This document shows positions 33,723 to 41,729 of a stretch of DNA of 42,073 nt, one piece after another (positions within the stretch are counted from its first letter, which is position 1; every line of letters begins with the position of its first letter). This DNA comes from Achromobacter pulmonis (GTDB lineage Bacteria > Pseudomonadota > Gammaproteobacteria > Burkholderiales > Burkholderiaceae_B): the NCBI RefSeq assembly GCF_902859765.1, contig NZ_CADIJV010000039.1, forward strand, positions 1-42,073, in the 5' to 3' direction. A program made the position numbers and the translations under genes. Under the pieces are notes generated by a model, which was given only the letters and a program-made list of their open reading frames with translations, searched no databases and was not told the DNA's origin.

Positions 33723-34529
33723 ATGGATTTTTCAGGCTTTCCCGGCTTGGCCGGCAAGACCGCCATCGTCACCGGCGGCACCCAGGGACTGGGCGCGGAC
33801 ATCGCCCGCGGCCTGGCGGCGGCTGGCGCCAATGTGGTGCTGGTGGGGCGCAACGCCCAGGCCGGACAGGCGCTGGCCGGCGAAATCGGCGCGGCCGCGC
33901 TGTTCCAGGAAACCGACATCGGCCGCGACGAGCAGATCCGGCAATGTCTGGACGCGGCGCTGGCGCGCTTCGGCCGGGTCGACATCCTGGTGAACAACGC
34001 CTGCCAGTACAACGATCGCGGGCTGGCCTCCAGCCGCGAGGAATGGCACGCCACGCTCGACACCAACCTGGTGTCGGCCGCCATTTTCACGCAGATGGCG
34101 GCGCCGCTGCTGCCGCGCGGCGGGGTGGTGGTCAACCTGGGCAGCACCGGCGGCAAGTTCGGCGCCGCGGGGCGGGCGCTGTATCCGGCGTCCAAGGCGG
34201 CGTTGCTGCAGATCACCAAGAACTTCGCGGTGGAACTGGCGCCGGCCGGCGTGCGCGTGCTGGCGGTGTCGCCGGCCTGGACCTGGTCGCCCTCGGTCGA
34301 GCAACTGGCGGGCGGCTCGCGCGCCGCGGCCGACGCGGTGGGCGCGCACTTCCATCCGCTGGGCCGGGTCGGCTCGGGCGAAGAGATCGCGGCGGCGGTG
34401 TGTTTCGCCTGCTCGGATGCGGCCTCGTGGATGACAGGCGTGGATATCCCGGTGGACGGCGGCTTCTCGATCCTGGGGCCGGATCGCGGGATTTCCCCGC
34501 GCGCCTGGTTCAAGCAGCTGGCGCCCTGA
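33723..34529 (+). CDS. SDR family oxidoreductase (candidate cis-diol dehydrogenase)
   Basis: A classical short-chain dehydrogenase of 268 residues: TGGTQGLG near residue 17, NNAC near 91, catalytic Ser in NLGSTGGKFG, and Tyr/Lys in YPASKAALL. The C-terminus has VDGGFSILGPDRG. Beside a Rieske oxygenase, the natural role would be rearomatising a cis-dihydrodiol, though the sequence also fits general FabG-like enzymes. It is the last gene of the operon, 14 nt after the isochorismatase-like gene, and is followed by a hairpin shared with the converging FapA-like gene. Confidence 0.9.
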   Translation: MDFSGFPGLAGKTAIVTGGTQGLGADIARGLAAAGANVVLVGRNAQAGQALAGEIGAAALFQETDIGRDEQIRQCLDAALARFGRVDILVNNACQYNDRGLASSREEWHATLDTNLVSAAIFTQMAAPLLPRGGVVVNLGSTGGKFGAAGRALYPASKAALLQITKNFAVELAPAGVRVLAVSPAWTWSPSVEQLAGGSRAAADAVGAHFHPLGRVGSGEEIAAAVCFACSDAASWMTGVDIPVDGGFSILGPDRGISPRAWFKQLAP

Positions 34530-34531
34530 GC

Positions 34532-34553
34532 CCCTCGCCGGTCGGGGCGAGGG
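34532..34553. terminator. Bidirectional terminator-like hairpin
   Basis: CCCTCGCC and GGCGAGGG form an 8-bp stem around a 6-nt loop, just after the SDR stop and before the end of the converging FapA-like gene. No T-tract follows on either strand. Confidence 0.5.
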
Positions 34554-34601
34554 CGGCGCGGCGCGCAGCGTGCAAAGATACCGGCGGCAGGCCGGCGCGC
34601 G

Positions 34602-36377
34602 TCAGCGGATGACGATCTCGCCTTCTTCCAGGCCGGCCTTGCCGCCGACCTGATCCTCCATGAATTCCTGCATGCGGTTGCCCACCTGGATCCGGGTGCC
34701 GCCACAGAAGCGCCGCGCGGCGATGATGGTGGCGGTATGCAGCGGCTGCAGATCGCGGATCAGCTGGGCCTCTTCCTCGTCCAGCTCGATCAGGTCGCGG
34801 CCCAACTTGGTGTGGGTATTGCGGGCGCGGTCGACCACGTCGCCAGCGGCGCGTCCCGGGTTGGCCTGCAGGAACAGCAGCAACTGCTCCAGCTTGGCCT
34901 TTTCCTCGTTCATTTTCAGGCGTTTGCGTGTCAGCGCCGAGCGCTTGATGTCGGCGTGCGGATCCAGTCCGGCCTGCACCAGCGTGGGCACGCCCGCCGG
35001 TGACCCGATGGTGCCCGCGCGCACCGATTGCAGCGCGCGGGTCTGGCCGCCGGTGATCGCGGTCTGCTGGGCGCTGGGCGGGCCGACATTGACGCTGCCG
35101 CCGGCCGCGATGCTGCTCTGGCGGATCTCGCGCTCGACCTCGACGTTCTGGCCGGCGCTGATGATGGCGTTGGTGATGAAGCGGGCACGCACTTCGCCGC
35201 CACAGACGATGTGGGCGGTGCGCGCGGCCGCGTTGGCGCCGCCGCTGGCGTCCGACATGGCCTCGGCCATGCCGATGATGCCGCCCTTGACCGTGACGTT
35301 GCCGCCGGCCTCGACCAGCGCGGCTTCCATGGTGCCGTTGACGACCACGTCGCCCGTCACCCGCACTTCCATGGTGGCGCTGATGTCGCCGCGCACCTGC
35401 AGCGAGCCCTGGAAGTTGATGTTGCCGGTGGACAGGTCGACCGCGTCCACCTCGACCACCGGATTGACCTGCGCGCCCTGGTGGATCAGCTTGGGCGAGC
35501 CGGCGATGGCGGCGCGCAGCAGGTTGGGATCCTCGGGGTCGATTTCGACGCCGGACATTTCGGCGTTGAACGGCGTGTCCGGCAGTTCTTCCGGCAGCAC
35601 CGGCTGGCCCAGCACGTTGCGGCCATCGATGCCGGGCAGCGGCGGAATGCGGCGCATCAGCGGCATGCCGGGCGTCACCAGCAGCAGACTGCCCAGGTCG
35701 CGGTAGTCTATCTGCGCCAGGTCATCCAATTCCTGGGCGCGCGGCTTGAGGCGATCCAGCAGGCTCTCGAAGCGGGTGGGGGTGCCGCGCGTGGGCGGCG
35801 TGCCCTGCGCGATCAGCACGGTTTGCGGGCCGCCGCGTTCGACGGCCTCGGCCAGTTCCTGTTCCAGCACGCCGTGGATGATGCCCTGGTCGGCGATGGC
35901 CTGGCGCAGTGCCGCCAGGCTCACCGGCTTGCCGCCTTTAGGCGGGTGCAGCGTGACCAGGGCCGACATGCAGGTGGCGTCCACTTCCAGGTCGAATGAG
36001 CCGTCGACCAGCTTGCCCACCGGAACCTGTACCCTTTCGGTGGCCTGGCGGGCCAGATCGATGAAGGCGATGACGGCGTGGTTATCCAACGCCTCGGTCG
36101 ACCAGCCTTGGGCGCTGGCCAGGGCGGCCAGGGCGTCCCAGCTCGGCAGGGCGGCAGGCGGCGTGGCGTCGGGGGCATCCTGGGACGCGACATCCTGGGC
36201 CGTGCCGTCGTGGACGGTGCTGTCTTGGGCCGCGGCGTCCTGCGGCGCGGCATCGCCGGCCGGGGCATCCCCGGGCGTGCCGGCGGCGCTGTCCGGCACG
36301 GATGGCGGCGTGTATATCGCCGTCAGGACGTTGGTATTGGCATCCAGCACCAGCTGGAGCGTGTTGTCTGCGCCCAT
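34602..36377 (-). CDS. FapA/DUF342 family protein
   Basis: A cytoplasmic protein of 591 residues with the DUF342 (FapA) architecture. A low-complexity Ala/Asp/Gln/Pro stretch (about 26-77, repeating A-Q-D) leads into an N-terminal domain (from about 80 to 210). The central region is a right-handed beta-helix rich in Gly and Val (LQVRGDISATMEVRVTGDVVV, EAGGNVTVKGGIIGM, IVCGGEVRARFI, ISAGQNVEVEREI). A coiled coil (KRLKMNEEKAKLEQLL) and a final domain follow. Family members are linked to polymer assembly or surface functions in some bacteria, but the role is not settled. The ATG at 36377 has GGGAGG close upstream. An in-frame ATG at 36419 coincides with the predicted transcription start and is unlikely. 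Confidence 0.88.
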   Translation of the reverse strand: MGADNTLQLVLDANTNVLTAIYTPPSVPDSAAGTPGDAPAGDAAPQDAAAQDSTVHDGTAQDVASQDAPDATPPAALPSWDALAALASAQGWSTEALDNHAVIAFIDLARQATERVQVPVGKLVDGSFDLEVDATCMSALVTLHPPKGGKPVSLAALRQAIADQGIIHGVLEQELAEAVERGGPQTVLIAQGTPPTRGTPTRFESLLDRLKPRAQELDDLAQIDYRDLGSLLLVTPGMPLMRRIPPLPGIDGRNVLGQPVLPEELPDTPFNAEMSGVEIDPEDPNLLRAAIAGSPKLIHQGAQVNPVVEVDAVDLSTGNINFQGSLQVRGDISATMEVRVTGDVVVNGTMEAALVEAGGNVTVKGGIIGMAEAMSDASGGANAAARTAHIVCGGEVRARFITNAIISAGQNVEVEREIRQSSIAAGGSVNVGPPSAQQTAITGGQTRALQSVRAGTIGSPAGVPTLVQAGLDPHADIKRSALTRKRLKMNEEKAKLEQLLLFLQANPGRAAGDVVDRARNTHTKLGRDLIELDEEEAQLIRDLQPLHTATIIAARRFCGGTRIQVGNRMQEFMEDQVGGKAGLEEGEIVIR

Positions 36378-36707
36378 CTCCGCCTCCCGCCCGGCGGCTT
36401 TTCGCCGGGGTTCATTCATTTAGTAATTAAACGAAATATTGCGACATATGTTAACCCAGGAAGCGGGGGCTACTGCGCAGTAATCGTCCTGGAACGGGCA
36501 CAAATGGTCTAGATGCGGCCCTTATTTCAGACCGATTGCCCCCCTCGGCGGGGCGCGTGGCCGCGATCGCGCCTCCCGCCCTGGCTGCCATTCGCCCTGG
36601 GGATGAACAAGCTCTAGGCCATCGGCAGGAGCGACAAAGCGCGCGCGGCGGCTCAGCATAGGTGTCCGATGTCATCTCCCCTTTGCTGCCGCCGGAGCGT
36701 CGACGCC
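36378..36707. other. Divergent intergenic region
   Basis: 330 bp between the FapA-like gene and the transglycosylase gene. An AT-rich part near 36420-36455 holds the strong FapA-side promoter. The rest is GC-rich; no gene and no convincing promoter for the transglycosylase gene were found. Confidence 0.6.
36426..36454 (-). promoter_or_regulatory. Strong sigma-70 promoter of the FapA-like gene
   Basis: On the minus strand TTAACA (5 of 6) and TTTAAT (5 of 6) are separated by exactly 17 nt. Transcription would start near 36419, giving a leader of about 40 nt before the preferred ATG. Confidence 0.75.
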
Positions 36708-37451
36708 ATGTCCCGATCCCTTTCTTTCCTGTCGTCCCTGCCGCGCCGCGGGCGCGCGGCCACGGCCGGCCTGGCCATCGTCACCCTGGTGGCCGCCGCG
36801 GCGGTCCTGGCGCCGGCGGGCAGCGCCCGCGCCGACGAGATTTACCGCTACCGCGATCCGTTCGGCGTCTGGCGCGCCATGAAAGTGCCCAACGGCTATG
36901 CCAAGTACTACAAGCGCGCCCAGGCCCGCGTCGCCGTGCGCGGCAACCGCGTCAAGGTCTGTCTGGAATGCGAGCCGCGCGCCGGCGACGGCGCCAGCCT
37001 GCTGGGGGTGCGCCAGCGCGCCGCGCGCTGGGGGCCGACGCCGCCGCCCACGGCGCACGACGAACTGATCGCGCAGGCGGCCAGGGATTCGGGGGTGGAC
37101 CGGGCGCTGATTACCGCGGTCATCGCGGTGGAGTCCGGCTTTCGCAGCGATGCGCGCTCGCCCAAGGGGGCGCTGGGCTTGATGCAGCTGATGCCGGCCA
37201 CGGCAGCCACGCTGCTGGTGTCGGACGACATCGAAAGGGCGCTGGTCGATCCCGCCACCAACGTGAAGGCGGGGTCGAACCTGCTGCGCCGCCTGATCGA
37301 CCAGTATCCCGGTCGGCTGGACCTGGCGCTGGCGGCATACAACGCGGGCGAGGGCGCGGTGCGTAAGTACGACGCGGTTCCGCCCTACGCCGAGACGCAG
37401 CAGTACGTGCGCGACGTCACCGCGCTGTATCGGCAGTACAAGACCCCCTAG
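36708..37451 (+). CDS. Lytic transglycosylase, SLT domain
   Basis: A periplasmic murein-cleaving enzyme of 247 residues. It has a signal peptide (SLPRRGRAATAGLAIVTLVAAAAVLAPAGSARA) ending near residue 43. A short domain with DEIYRYRDPFGVWR, resembling a DUF4124-like start, leads to an SLT domain. The catalytic Glu is in AVIAVESGFRSDARSPKGALGLMQLMP, and AYNAGEGAV follows as expected. The ATG at 36708 has GGAG 11 nt upstream. An in-frame ATG at 36669 has no ribosome-binding site and would lengthen the signal region abnormally. Confidence 0.92.
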   Translation: MSRSLSFLSSLPRRGRAATAGLAIVTLVAAAAVLAPAGSARADEIYRYRDPFGVWRAMKVPNGYAKYYKRAQARVAVRGNRVKVCLECEPRAGDGASLLGVRQRAARWGPTPPPTAHDELIAQAARDSGVDRALITAVIAVESGFRSDARSPKGALGLMQLMPATAATLLVSDDIERALVDPATNVKAGSNLLRRLIDQYPGRLDLALAAYNAGEGAVRKYDAVPPYAETQQYVRDVTALYRQYKTP

Positions 37452-37455
37452 TACA

Positions 37456-37484
37456 ACGGCCCGTGGCGGATGCCGGCGGGCCGT
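37456..37484. terminator. Hairpin between converging transglycosylase and hemL genes
   Basis: ACGGCCCG and CGGGCCGT form an 8-bp stem around a 13-nt loop, 4 nt after the transglycosylase stop. A second GC palindrome (GGGCGCGG/CCGCGCCC) lies near 37499-37516. Both strands probably terminate here. Confidence 0.5.
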
Positions 37485-37526
37485 CGGGTAGCAAGGGGCG
37501 GGCGCGGGCCGCGCCCGGCGTGCCGG

Positions 37527-38804
37527 TCAGAGGGTTGCGAACACTTTCGCGGCGATATCCAGCGTGGCCTGGATCACGGCGTCGTCATGGGTGGCCGAGA
37601 CGAAGCCGGCCTCGAACGCCGACGGCGCGAAATGCACGCCGTGGTCCAGCATGGCATGGAAGAAGCGGTTGAAGCGCGCGGTGTCGCAGGCCGAGACCTC
37701 GGCGAAGGTGGCCGGCACCTTGTCGCTGAAATAGATGCCGAACATGCCGCCCACCGAGTCGGCCGAGAACGGCAGGCCGGCGGCGCGGGCGCGCTCCTGC
37801 AGGCCCTGGGCCAGCTTGGCGGTCTGCGCCGTCAGCTTGTCGTAGAAGCCGGGCGCGGCGATCAGGCGCAGCGTGGCCAGGCCGGCGGCCACGGCCACCG
37901 GATTGCCCGACAGCGTGCCCGCCTGGTAGACGCCGCCCAGCGGCGCGATGTGCTTCATGATCTCGGCGCTGCCGCCGAAGGCGCCCACCGGCATGCCGCC
38001 GCCGATCACCTTGGCCAGCGTGGTCAGGTCGGGCTTGACGCCCGACAGGCCCTGCACCCCCTGCGGGCCGACGCGGAAACCGGTCATGACCTCGTCGAAG
38101 ATCAGCAGCGCGCCATGCTGCGTGCAGACCTCGCGCAGCCCTTCCAGAAAGCCGGCGGCCGGCTTGATCAGGTTCATGTTGCCGGCGATCGGCTCGACGA
38201 TGATGCAGGCGATGTCGGCGCCGTGCTGGGCGAAGGCCGCGCGCACCGCGTCCAGGTTGTTGTATTCCAGGGTCAGCGTGTGCGAGACGAATTCGGGCGG
38301 CACGCCGGCCGAGCTGGGGTTGCCGAAGGTCAGCAGGCCCGAGCCGGCCTTGACCAGCAAGCTGTCGGAATGGCCGTGGTAGCAGCCCTCGAACTTGACG
38401 ATCTTGTTGCGGCCGGTGGCGCCGCGCGCCAGGCGGATGGCGGTCATGGTGGCCTCGGTGCCGGAGCTGACCAGGCGCACCTGTTCCAGCGACGGCAGGC
38501 GCGCGATCAGCACTTCGGCCAGCTCGATCTCGGCCTCGGTGGGGGCGCCGAACGACAGGCCGTTGACGGCCGCTTCCTGTACCGCGCGCACCACTTCCGG
38601 ATGGGAGTGGCCCAGGATGGCCGGGCCCCACGAACCGACGTAGTCGATGTACTGCTTGTCTTCCGCGTCCCAGACGTAAGGACCCTGCGCGCGCTTGATG
38701 AAGCGCGGCGTGCCGCCCACGGAGCGGAAGGCGCGCACGGGCGAGTTGACGCCGCCGGGGATGCTGCGGCAGGCGCGTTCGAAAAGCTGGGCGTTACGGG
38801 ACAT
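37527..38804 (-). CDS. hemL: Glutamate-1-semialdehyde 2,1-aminomutase
   Basis: Makes 5-aminolevulinate for haem synthesis in the C5 pathway. The 425-residue PLP enzyme has the expected length. The Schiff-base Lys is Lys265 in [18 protein letters not shown], and [28 protein letters not shown] and FDEVMTGFR are all family motifs. The ATG is 5 nt after the thiE stop, so hemL is the last gene of thiD-thiE-hemL. No doubt about identity. Confidence 0.98.
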   Translation of the reverse strand: MSRNAQLFERACRSIPGGVNSPVRAFRSVGGTPRFIKRAQGPYVWDAEDKQYIDYVGSWGPAILGHSHPEVVRAVQEAAVNGLSFGAPTEAEIELAEVLIARLPSLEQVRLVSSGTEATMTAIRLARGATGRNKIVKFEGCYHGHSDSLLVKAGSGLLTFGNPSSAGVPPEFVSHTLTLEYNNLDAVRAAFAQHGADIACIIVEPIAGNMNLIKPAAGFLEGLREVCTQHGALLIFDEVMTGFRVGPQGVQGLSGVKPDLTTLAKVIGGGMPVGAFGGSAEIMKHIAPLGGVYQAGTLSGNPVAVAAGLATLRLIAAPGFYDKLTAQTAKLAQGLQERARAAGLPFSADSVGGMFGIYFSDKVPATFAEVSACDTARFNRFFHAMLDHGVHFAPSAFEAGFVSATHDDAVIQATLDIAAKVFATL

Positions 38805-38809
38805 GGCGG

Positions 38810-39475
38810 TCAGGGCTTCTGGTTGCGGTTGATGGAGTAGGGCGCGGCGCAGGCCGCGGCGGCGGCGCGGATGGCGGGCGCCTCGAACAGGCCGGTGATG
38901 ACGGCGACCGAATCGGCGCCGGCGGCGGCCACCAGCGCGGCGTTGTCGGGCGTGATGCCGCCGATGGCGACCACGGCCGGACGCGGCGCGTCGCGCTCCT
39001 CGACCAGCGCGCGGGCCTCGGTCAGCACCGACAGCGGCGCGCGCACGGTGTCCGGCTTGACGCGCGAGAGGAACATGGCGCCGAAGGCGATGTAGTCGGC
39101 CCCGGCGTCGAGCAGCTCGCGGGCGCGGGCCAGGTCATCGTAGCTGGAACCGCCCAGGATCAGGTCGGGGCCGGCTTCGGCGCGGATGCGCGCCAGGCTG
39201 TCGTCGTCGCGGCCGACGTGGGCGCCGTCGGCGCCGACTTCGAGCGCCAGGCGCCAGTCGTCATTGATCAGGAACACCACGCCCAGTTCGCGGCACAGCG
39301 GCGCCAGGGCGCGCGCCTGTTCGGCGCGCACGGCGTCGGGCACATCCTTGCGGCGCAGTTGCAGCGCGCGCATGCCGCCCTCGGCGGCCTGGCGCACCGC
39401 GCGCATCAGGCGCTCGGTGTCGTCCCATTCGGGGGTGACGCCGTACAGGCCGGTGGGAAAACGCAGGGCTTTCAT
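38810..39475 (-). CDS. thiE: Thiamine-phosphate synthase
   Basis: Joins hydroxymethylpyrimidine pyrophosphate and thiazole phosphate to form thiamine phosphate. The 221-residue barrel keeps the key motifs: LQLRRKD (near 38), [19 protein letters not shown] (about 70-88), [18 protein letters not shown] and AIGGITPDN. In contrast to the ThiE-like half of the Nudix fusion, the active-site residues look intact. The ATG overlaps the thiD stop (ATGA). The reading frame extends well upstream but this part is thiD shadow. Confidence 0.95.
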   Translation of the reverse strand: MKALRFPTGLYGVTPEWDDTERLMRAVRQAAEGGMRALQLRRKDVPDAVRAEQARALAPLCRELGVVFLINDDWRLALEVGADGAHVGRDDDSLARIRAEAGPDLILGGSSYDDLARARELLDAGADYIAFGAMFLSRVKPDTVRAPLSVLTEARALVEERDAPRPAVVAIGGITPDNAALVAAAGADSVAVITGLFEAPAIRAAAAACAAPYSINRNQKP

Positions 39476-40281
39476 TGCGGTTGGATCCGGTTGGGAATGC
39501 GCCGGCCCATGCCCGGCAGGAAGCTGGCGGCGACCGCGGCGTCGGCGTGGGCCAGGCCCTGGCGCACCGCCTCGGGCATCTCCAGGCCACGCGCCAGCTG
39601 GGCGGTGATGGCGGTGGCGGCCAGGCCGCCGGCATCGCCATTGCGGTCGGGCGGCGCCTGCCAGGGCAGCGTGGTGGTCTGGCCATTGGGGCCGAGCAGC
39701 ACGTTGGCGTAATGGCCGGGCCGCTGCGGGCTGCCCAGCACCAGCACCCATTCGGCGCCGGCCGCGACCAGCGCATGCATCGGCGAAGGTGCGTCCCCGA
39801 TATCGATGTCGCCGTCGGCGTGCCATTGGGCCAGGCGCAGATGTTCGACGACCAGCAGGTCGGTCTGCGGCAGCACCAGTTCGAGCACGGCGGCCAGCAG
39901 ATCGTCGGCCTCGTCCTCGTCGGCGGCGTCAGCCGGCACCTGGGCGCGCTGGCCCAGGTGCAGCACCAGCGGCACCTGGCTGTAATCGGCGGCCACCTGC
40001 GCGGCCACGCTTGCCGTTTCCGCGGTGTATAGTCCGCCCACCTTGATCGCCTGCACCGACATGTCCTCGAGCAGGCAGCGGGCCTGGTCGTCCAGCAGGT
40101 CGGGCGACACGGGATGGATTTCTTCGATGCCGGCGGTATCCTGCACCGTCAGCGCCGTGACGGCCGCCAGGCCATGACAGCCCAGGCGGGCACAGGTGAC
40201 GGCATCCGCGGGCAAGCCGTCGGCGCCCGAGGGGTCGAGCGGGCCGAAGACCAAAACGAGAGGGGGAGTAACGGGGGCCAC
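39472..40281 (-). CDS. thiD: Hydroxymethylpyrimidine/phosphomethylpyrimidine kinase family protein
   Basis: Ribokinase-fold kinase that should phosphorylate hydroxymethylpyrimidine (phosphate) for thiamine synthesis. From the GTG at 40281 it has 269 residues, the normal length. The N-terminal motif FGPLDPSGADGLPADAVTCARLGCHG, ALTVQDTAG and VQAIKVGGLY fit ThiD. The anion-hole motif is atypical: GDAGGLAATAITA stands where ThiD usually has G(T/S)GC(T)LSAAI, so the common Cys is missing. Starts are uncertain: no ribosome-binding site precedes the GTG, and an in-frame ATG at 40368 would add 29 unlike residues. The gene leads the thiD-thiE-hemL group. Confidence 0.88.
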   Translation of the reverse strand: MAPVTPPLVLVFGPLDPSGADGLPADAVTCARLGCHGLAAVTALTVQDTAGIEEIHPVSPDLLDDQARCLLEDMSVQAIKVGGLYTAETASVAAQVAADYSQVPLVLHLGQRAQVPADAADEDEADDLLAAVLELVLPQTDLLVVEHLRLAQWHADGDIDIGDAPSPMHALVAAGAEWVLVLGSPQRPGHYANVLLGPNGQTTTLPWQAPPDRNGDAGGLAATAITAQLARGLEMPEAVRQGLAHADAAVAASFLPGMGRRIPNRIQPQ

Positions 40282-40437
40282 GTGGACAGCGCTAGAGTAA
40301 GGGTACCCGGACTCATTTTGCGGAGAATCAGGGGAACCCCTATTGGGTTTCGGTAAGATTGTCCCCATTCTAATGGATGCCTCCCGCCTTTGCCCTGTAG
40401 CGGGGACGACGGCAGGGAATTGATGTAAGAGAGAACT

Positions 40438-40602
40438 ATGCGTACTTGGATGTGTCTGATTTGCGGCTGGGTCTACGACGAAGAGGCTGGCCTGCCCGAC
40501 GAAGGTATTGCGCCCGGCACGCGCTGGGAAGATGTGCCGCCGAACTGGGTCTGTCCCGAATGCGGTGCCCGCAAAGAGGACTTCGAACTGATGGAAATCT
40601 GA
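40438..40602 (+). CDS. Rubredoxin
   Basis: A 54-residue one-electron carrier holding a single Fe(Cys)4 centre. The two Cys pairs CLICGWVYD and CPECGARKEDFE, with PDEGIAPGTRWEDVPPNW between, are classic. AGAGAG lies 4-9 nt before the ATG. It is divergent from thiD and is 126 nt from yqgE. It is too far from the oxygenase operon to assume it serves it. Confidence 0.96.
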   Translation: MRTWMCLICGWVYDEEAGLPDEGIAPGTRWEDVPPNWVCPECGARKEDFELMEI

Positions 40603-40728
40603 ACCCGCAGCGCCGACGTATTCCGCCAAGGCTTGCAACGAGGGGCGGCCATGTCCGCTCCGCGCTTCCGACGGGCCACGCCATGGTGGCGGCCCCCGGC
40701 TTATCAGACTACCCACAGAGGGGTTGCC

Positions 40729-41316
40729 ATGACGGAAAAACACCACGAAGAGGCCAGCACGCAGGCCGCCAACTTCGCCAACCAGTTCCTGATCGCCATG
40801 CCGGGCATGGTCGAAGGCAGTCTGGCCGGCTCGGTCATCTATGTTTGCGAACACAGCGAGCGCGGCGCCCTGGGCCTGGTCATCAACCGGCCCACCGACC
40901 TGACGCTCGGCACCCTGTTCGAACGCATCGACCTGGCGCTCGAAATCGGGCCGGTCAAGGACACCCTGGTGTTCTTCGGCGGCCCGGTACAGACCGACCG
41001 CGGTTTCGTGCTGCACGCGCCCGCCGGCGACTACAGCTCCAGCATCAAGCTGGGCGAAATGGCCCTGACCACCTCGCGCGACGTGTTGCAGGCCGTGGCC
41101 GACGGCAACGGCCCGGCCCGCATGCTGGTCACGCTGGGCTATGCCGGCTGGGGCGCCGGCCAGCTCGAAAGCGAGATGGGCCAGAACGCCTGGCTGTCGG
41201 TCGGCGCCGATGACCACATCATCTTCGACGTGCCTCCCGAGGAACGCTATCCGGCCGCGCTCAAGCTGCTGGGCATCGATCCGGTGATGCTGGCCGGCGA
41301 CGCGGGCCATGCCTGA
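40729..41316 (+). CDS. yqgE: YqgE/AlgH family protein
   Basis: A 195-residue protein of the UPF0301 family, function unsettled. Conserved segments are NQFLIAMPGM near the start, GALGLVINRP (near 45), VFFGGPV, LGYAGWGAGQLESEM and NAWLSV. The ATG at 40729 follows AGAGGGG; longer in-frame starts at 40633 and 40651 lack family similarity. It overlaps ruvX by 8 nt, the usual order in beta- and gamma-proteobacteria. Confidence 0.94.
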   Translation: MTEKHHEEASTQAANFANQFLIAMPGMVEGSLAGSVIYVCEHSERGALGLVINRPTDLTLGTLFERIDLALEIGPVKDTLVFFGGPVQTDRGFVLHAPAGDYSSSIKLGEMALTTSRDVLQAVADGNGPARMLVTLGYAGWGAGQLESEMGQNAWLSVGADDHIIFDVPPEERYPAALKLLGIDPVMLAGDAGHA

Positions 41317-41710
41317 AGAAACCCTGCTGGCCTTCGACTTCGGCGAAAAGAAAATCGGCGTGGCCATCGGCAATACGCTGACGCGCCACGCGCGGCCGCT
41401 GGAGATCATCTTCAGTGAAGTGCGCGACGTGCGTTTCGCGCGCATCGAGGCCTTGCTGGGCGAATGGCAGCCGCACCGCGTGGTGGTCGGCCTGGCGCTC
41501 GCCAGCGACGGCGGCGAACAGCCCGCCACCGCGCGCTGCCGCCGTTTTGCCAACCAGCTGCATGGCCGCTTCGGCGTCGCCGTCGAACTGGTCGACGAAC
41601 GCGGCTCCAGCGTGCAGGCGCAGCAGTTGCTGGGCACCCACGCGGCCGACGACGCCATGGCGGCGGCCGTCATCCTGCAACGCTACCTGGACAAGCCGCC
41701 GGCGCCCTGA
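41309..41710 (+). CDS. ruvX: Holliday junction resolvase-like protein RuvX/YqgF
   Basis: An RNase H-fold nuclease of 133 residues, linked to 16S rRNA maturation and to DNA processing. Expected acidic motifs are present: LAFDFGEKKIGVAIG (Asp10), VVGLALASDG, ELVDERGSS and DDAMAAAVILQRYL. It overlaps the yqgE gene by 8 nt and lies 19 nt before the PyrB-like gene. Confidence 0.95.
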   Translation: MPEETLLAFDFGEKKIGVAIGNTLTRHARPLEIIFSEVRDVRFARIEALLGEWQPHRVVVGLALASDGGEQPATARCRRFANQLHGRFGVAVELVDERGSSVQAQQLLGTHAADDAMAAAVILQRYLDKPPAP

Positions 41711-41729
41711 CGCCGGCGCTGGCCCGCCC

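Noticed and set aside
40318-40346. A possible rubredoxin promoter (TTGCGG, 17 nt, TATTGG).
   Set aside because: The -10 box matches the consensus at only 3 of 6 positions, and an equally weak alternative exists nearer the gene.
40438-40602. Rubredoxin as electron donor for the Rieske oxygenase.
   Set aside because: It is 6 kb away, divergent from thiD, and in a core-gene neighbourhood. Rieske oxygenases normally use a [2Fe-2S] ferredoxin or a flavin/iron-sulphur reductase.
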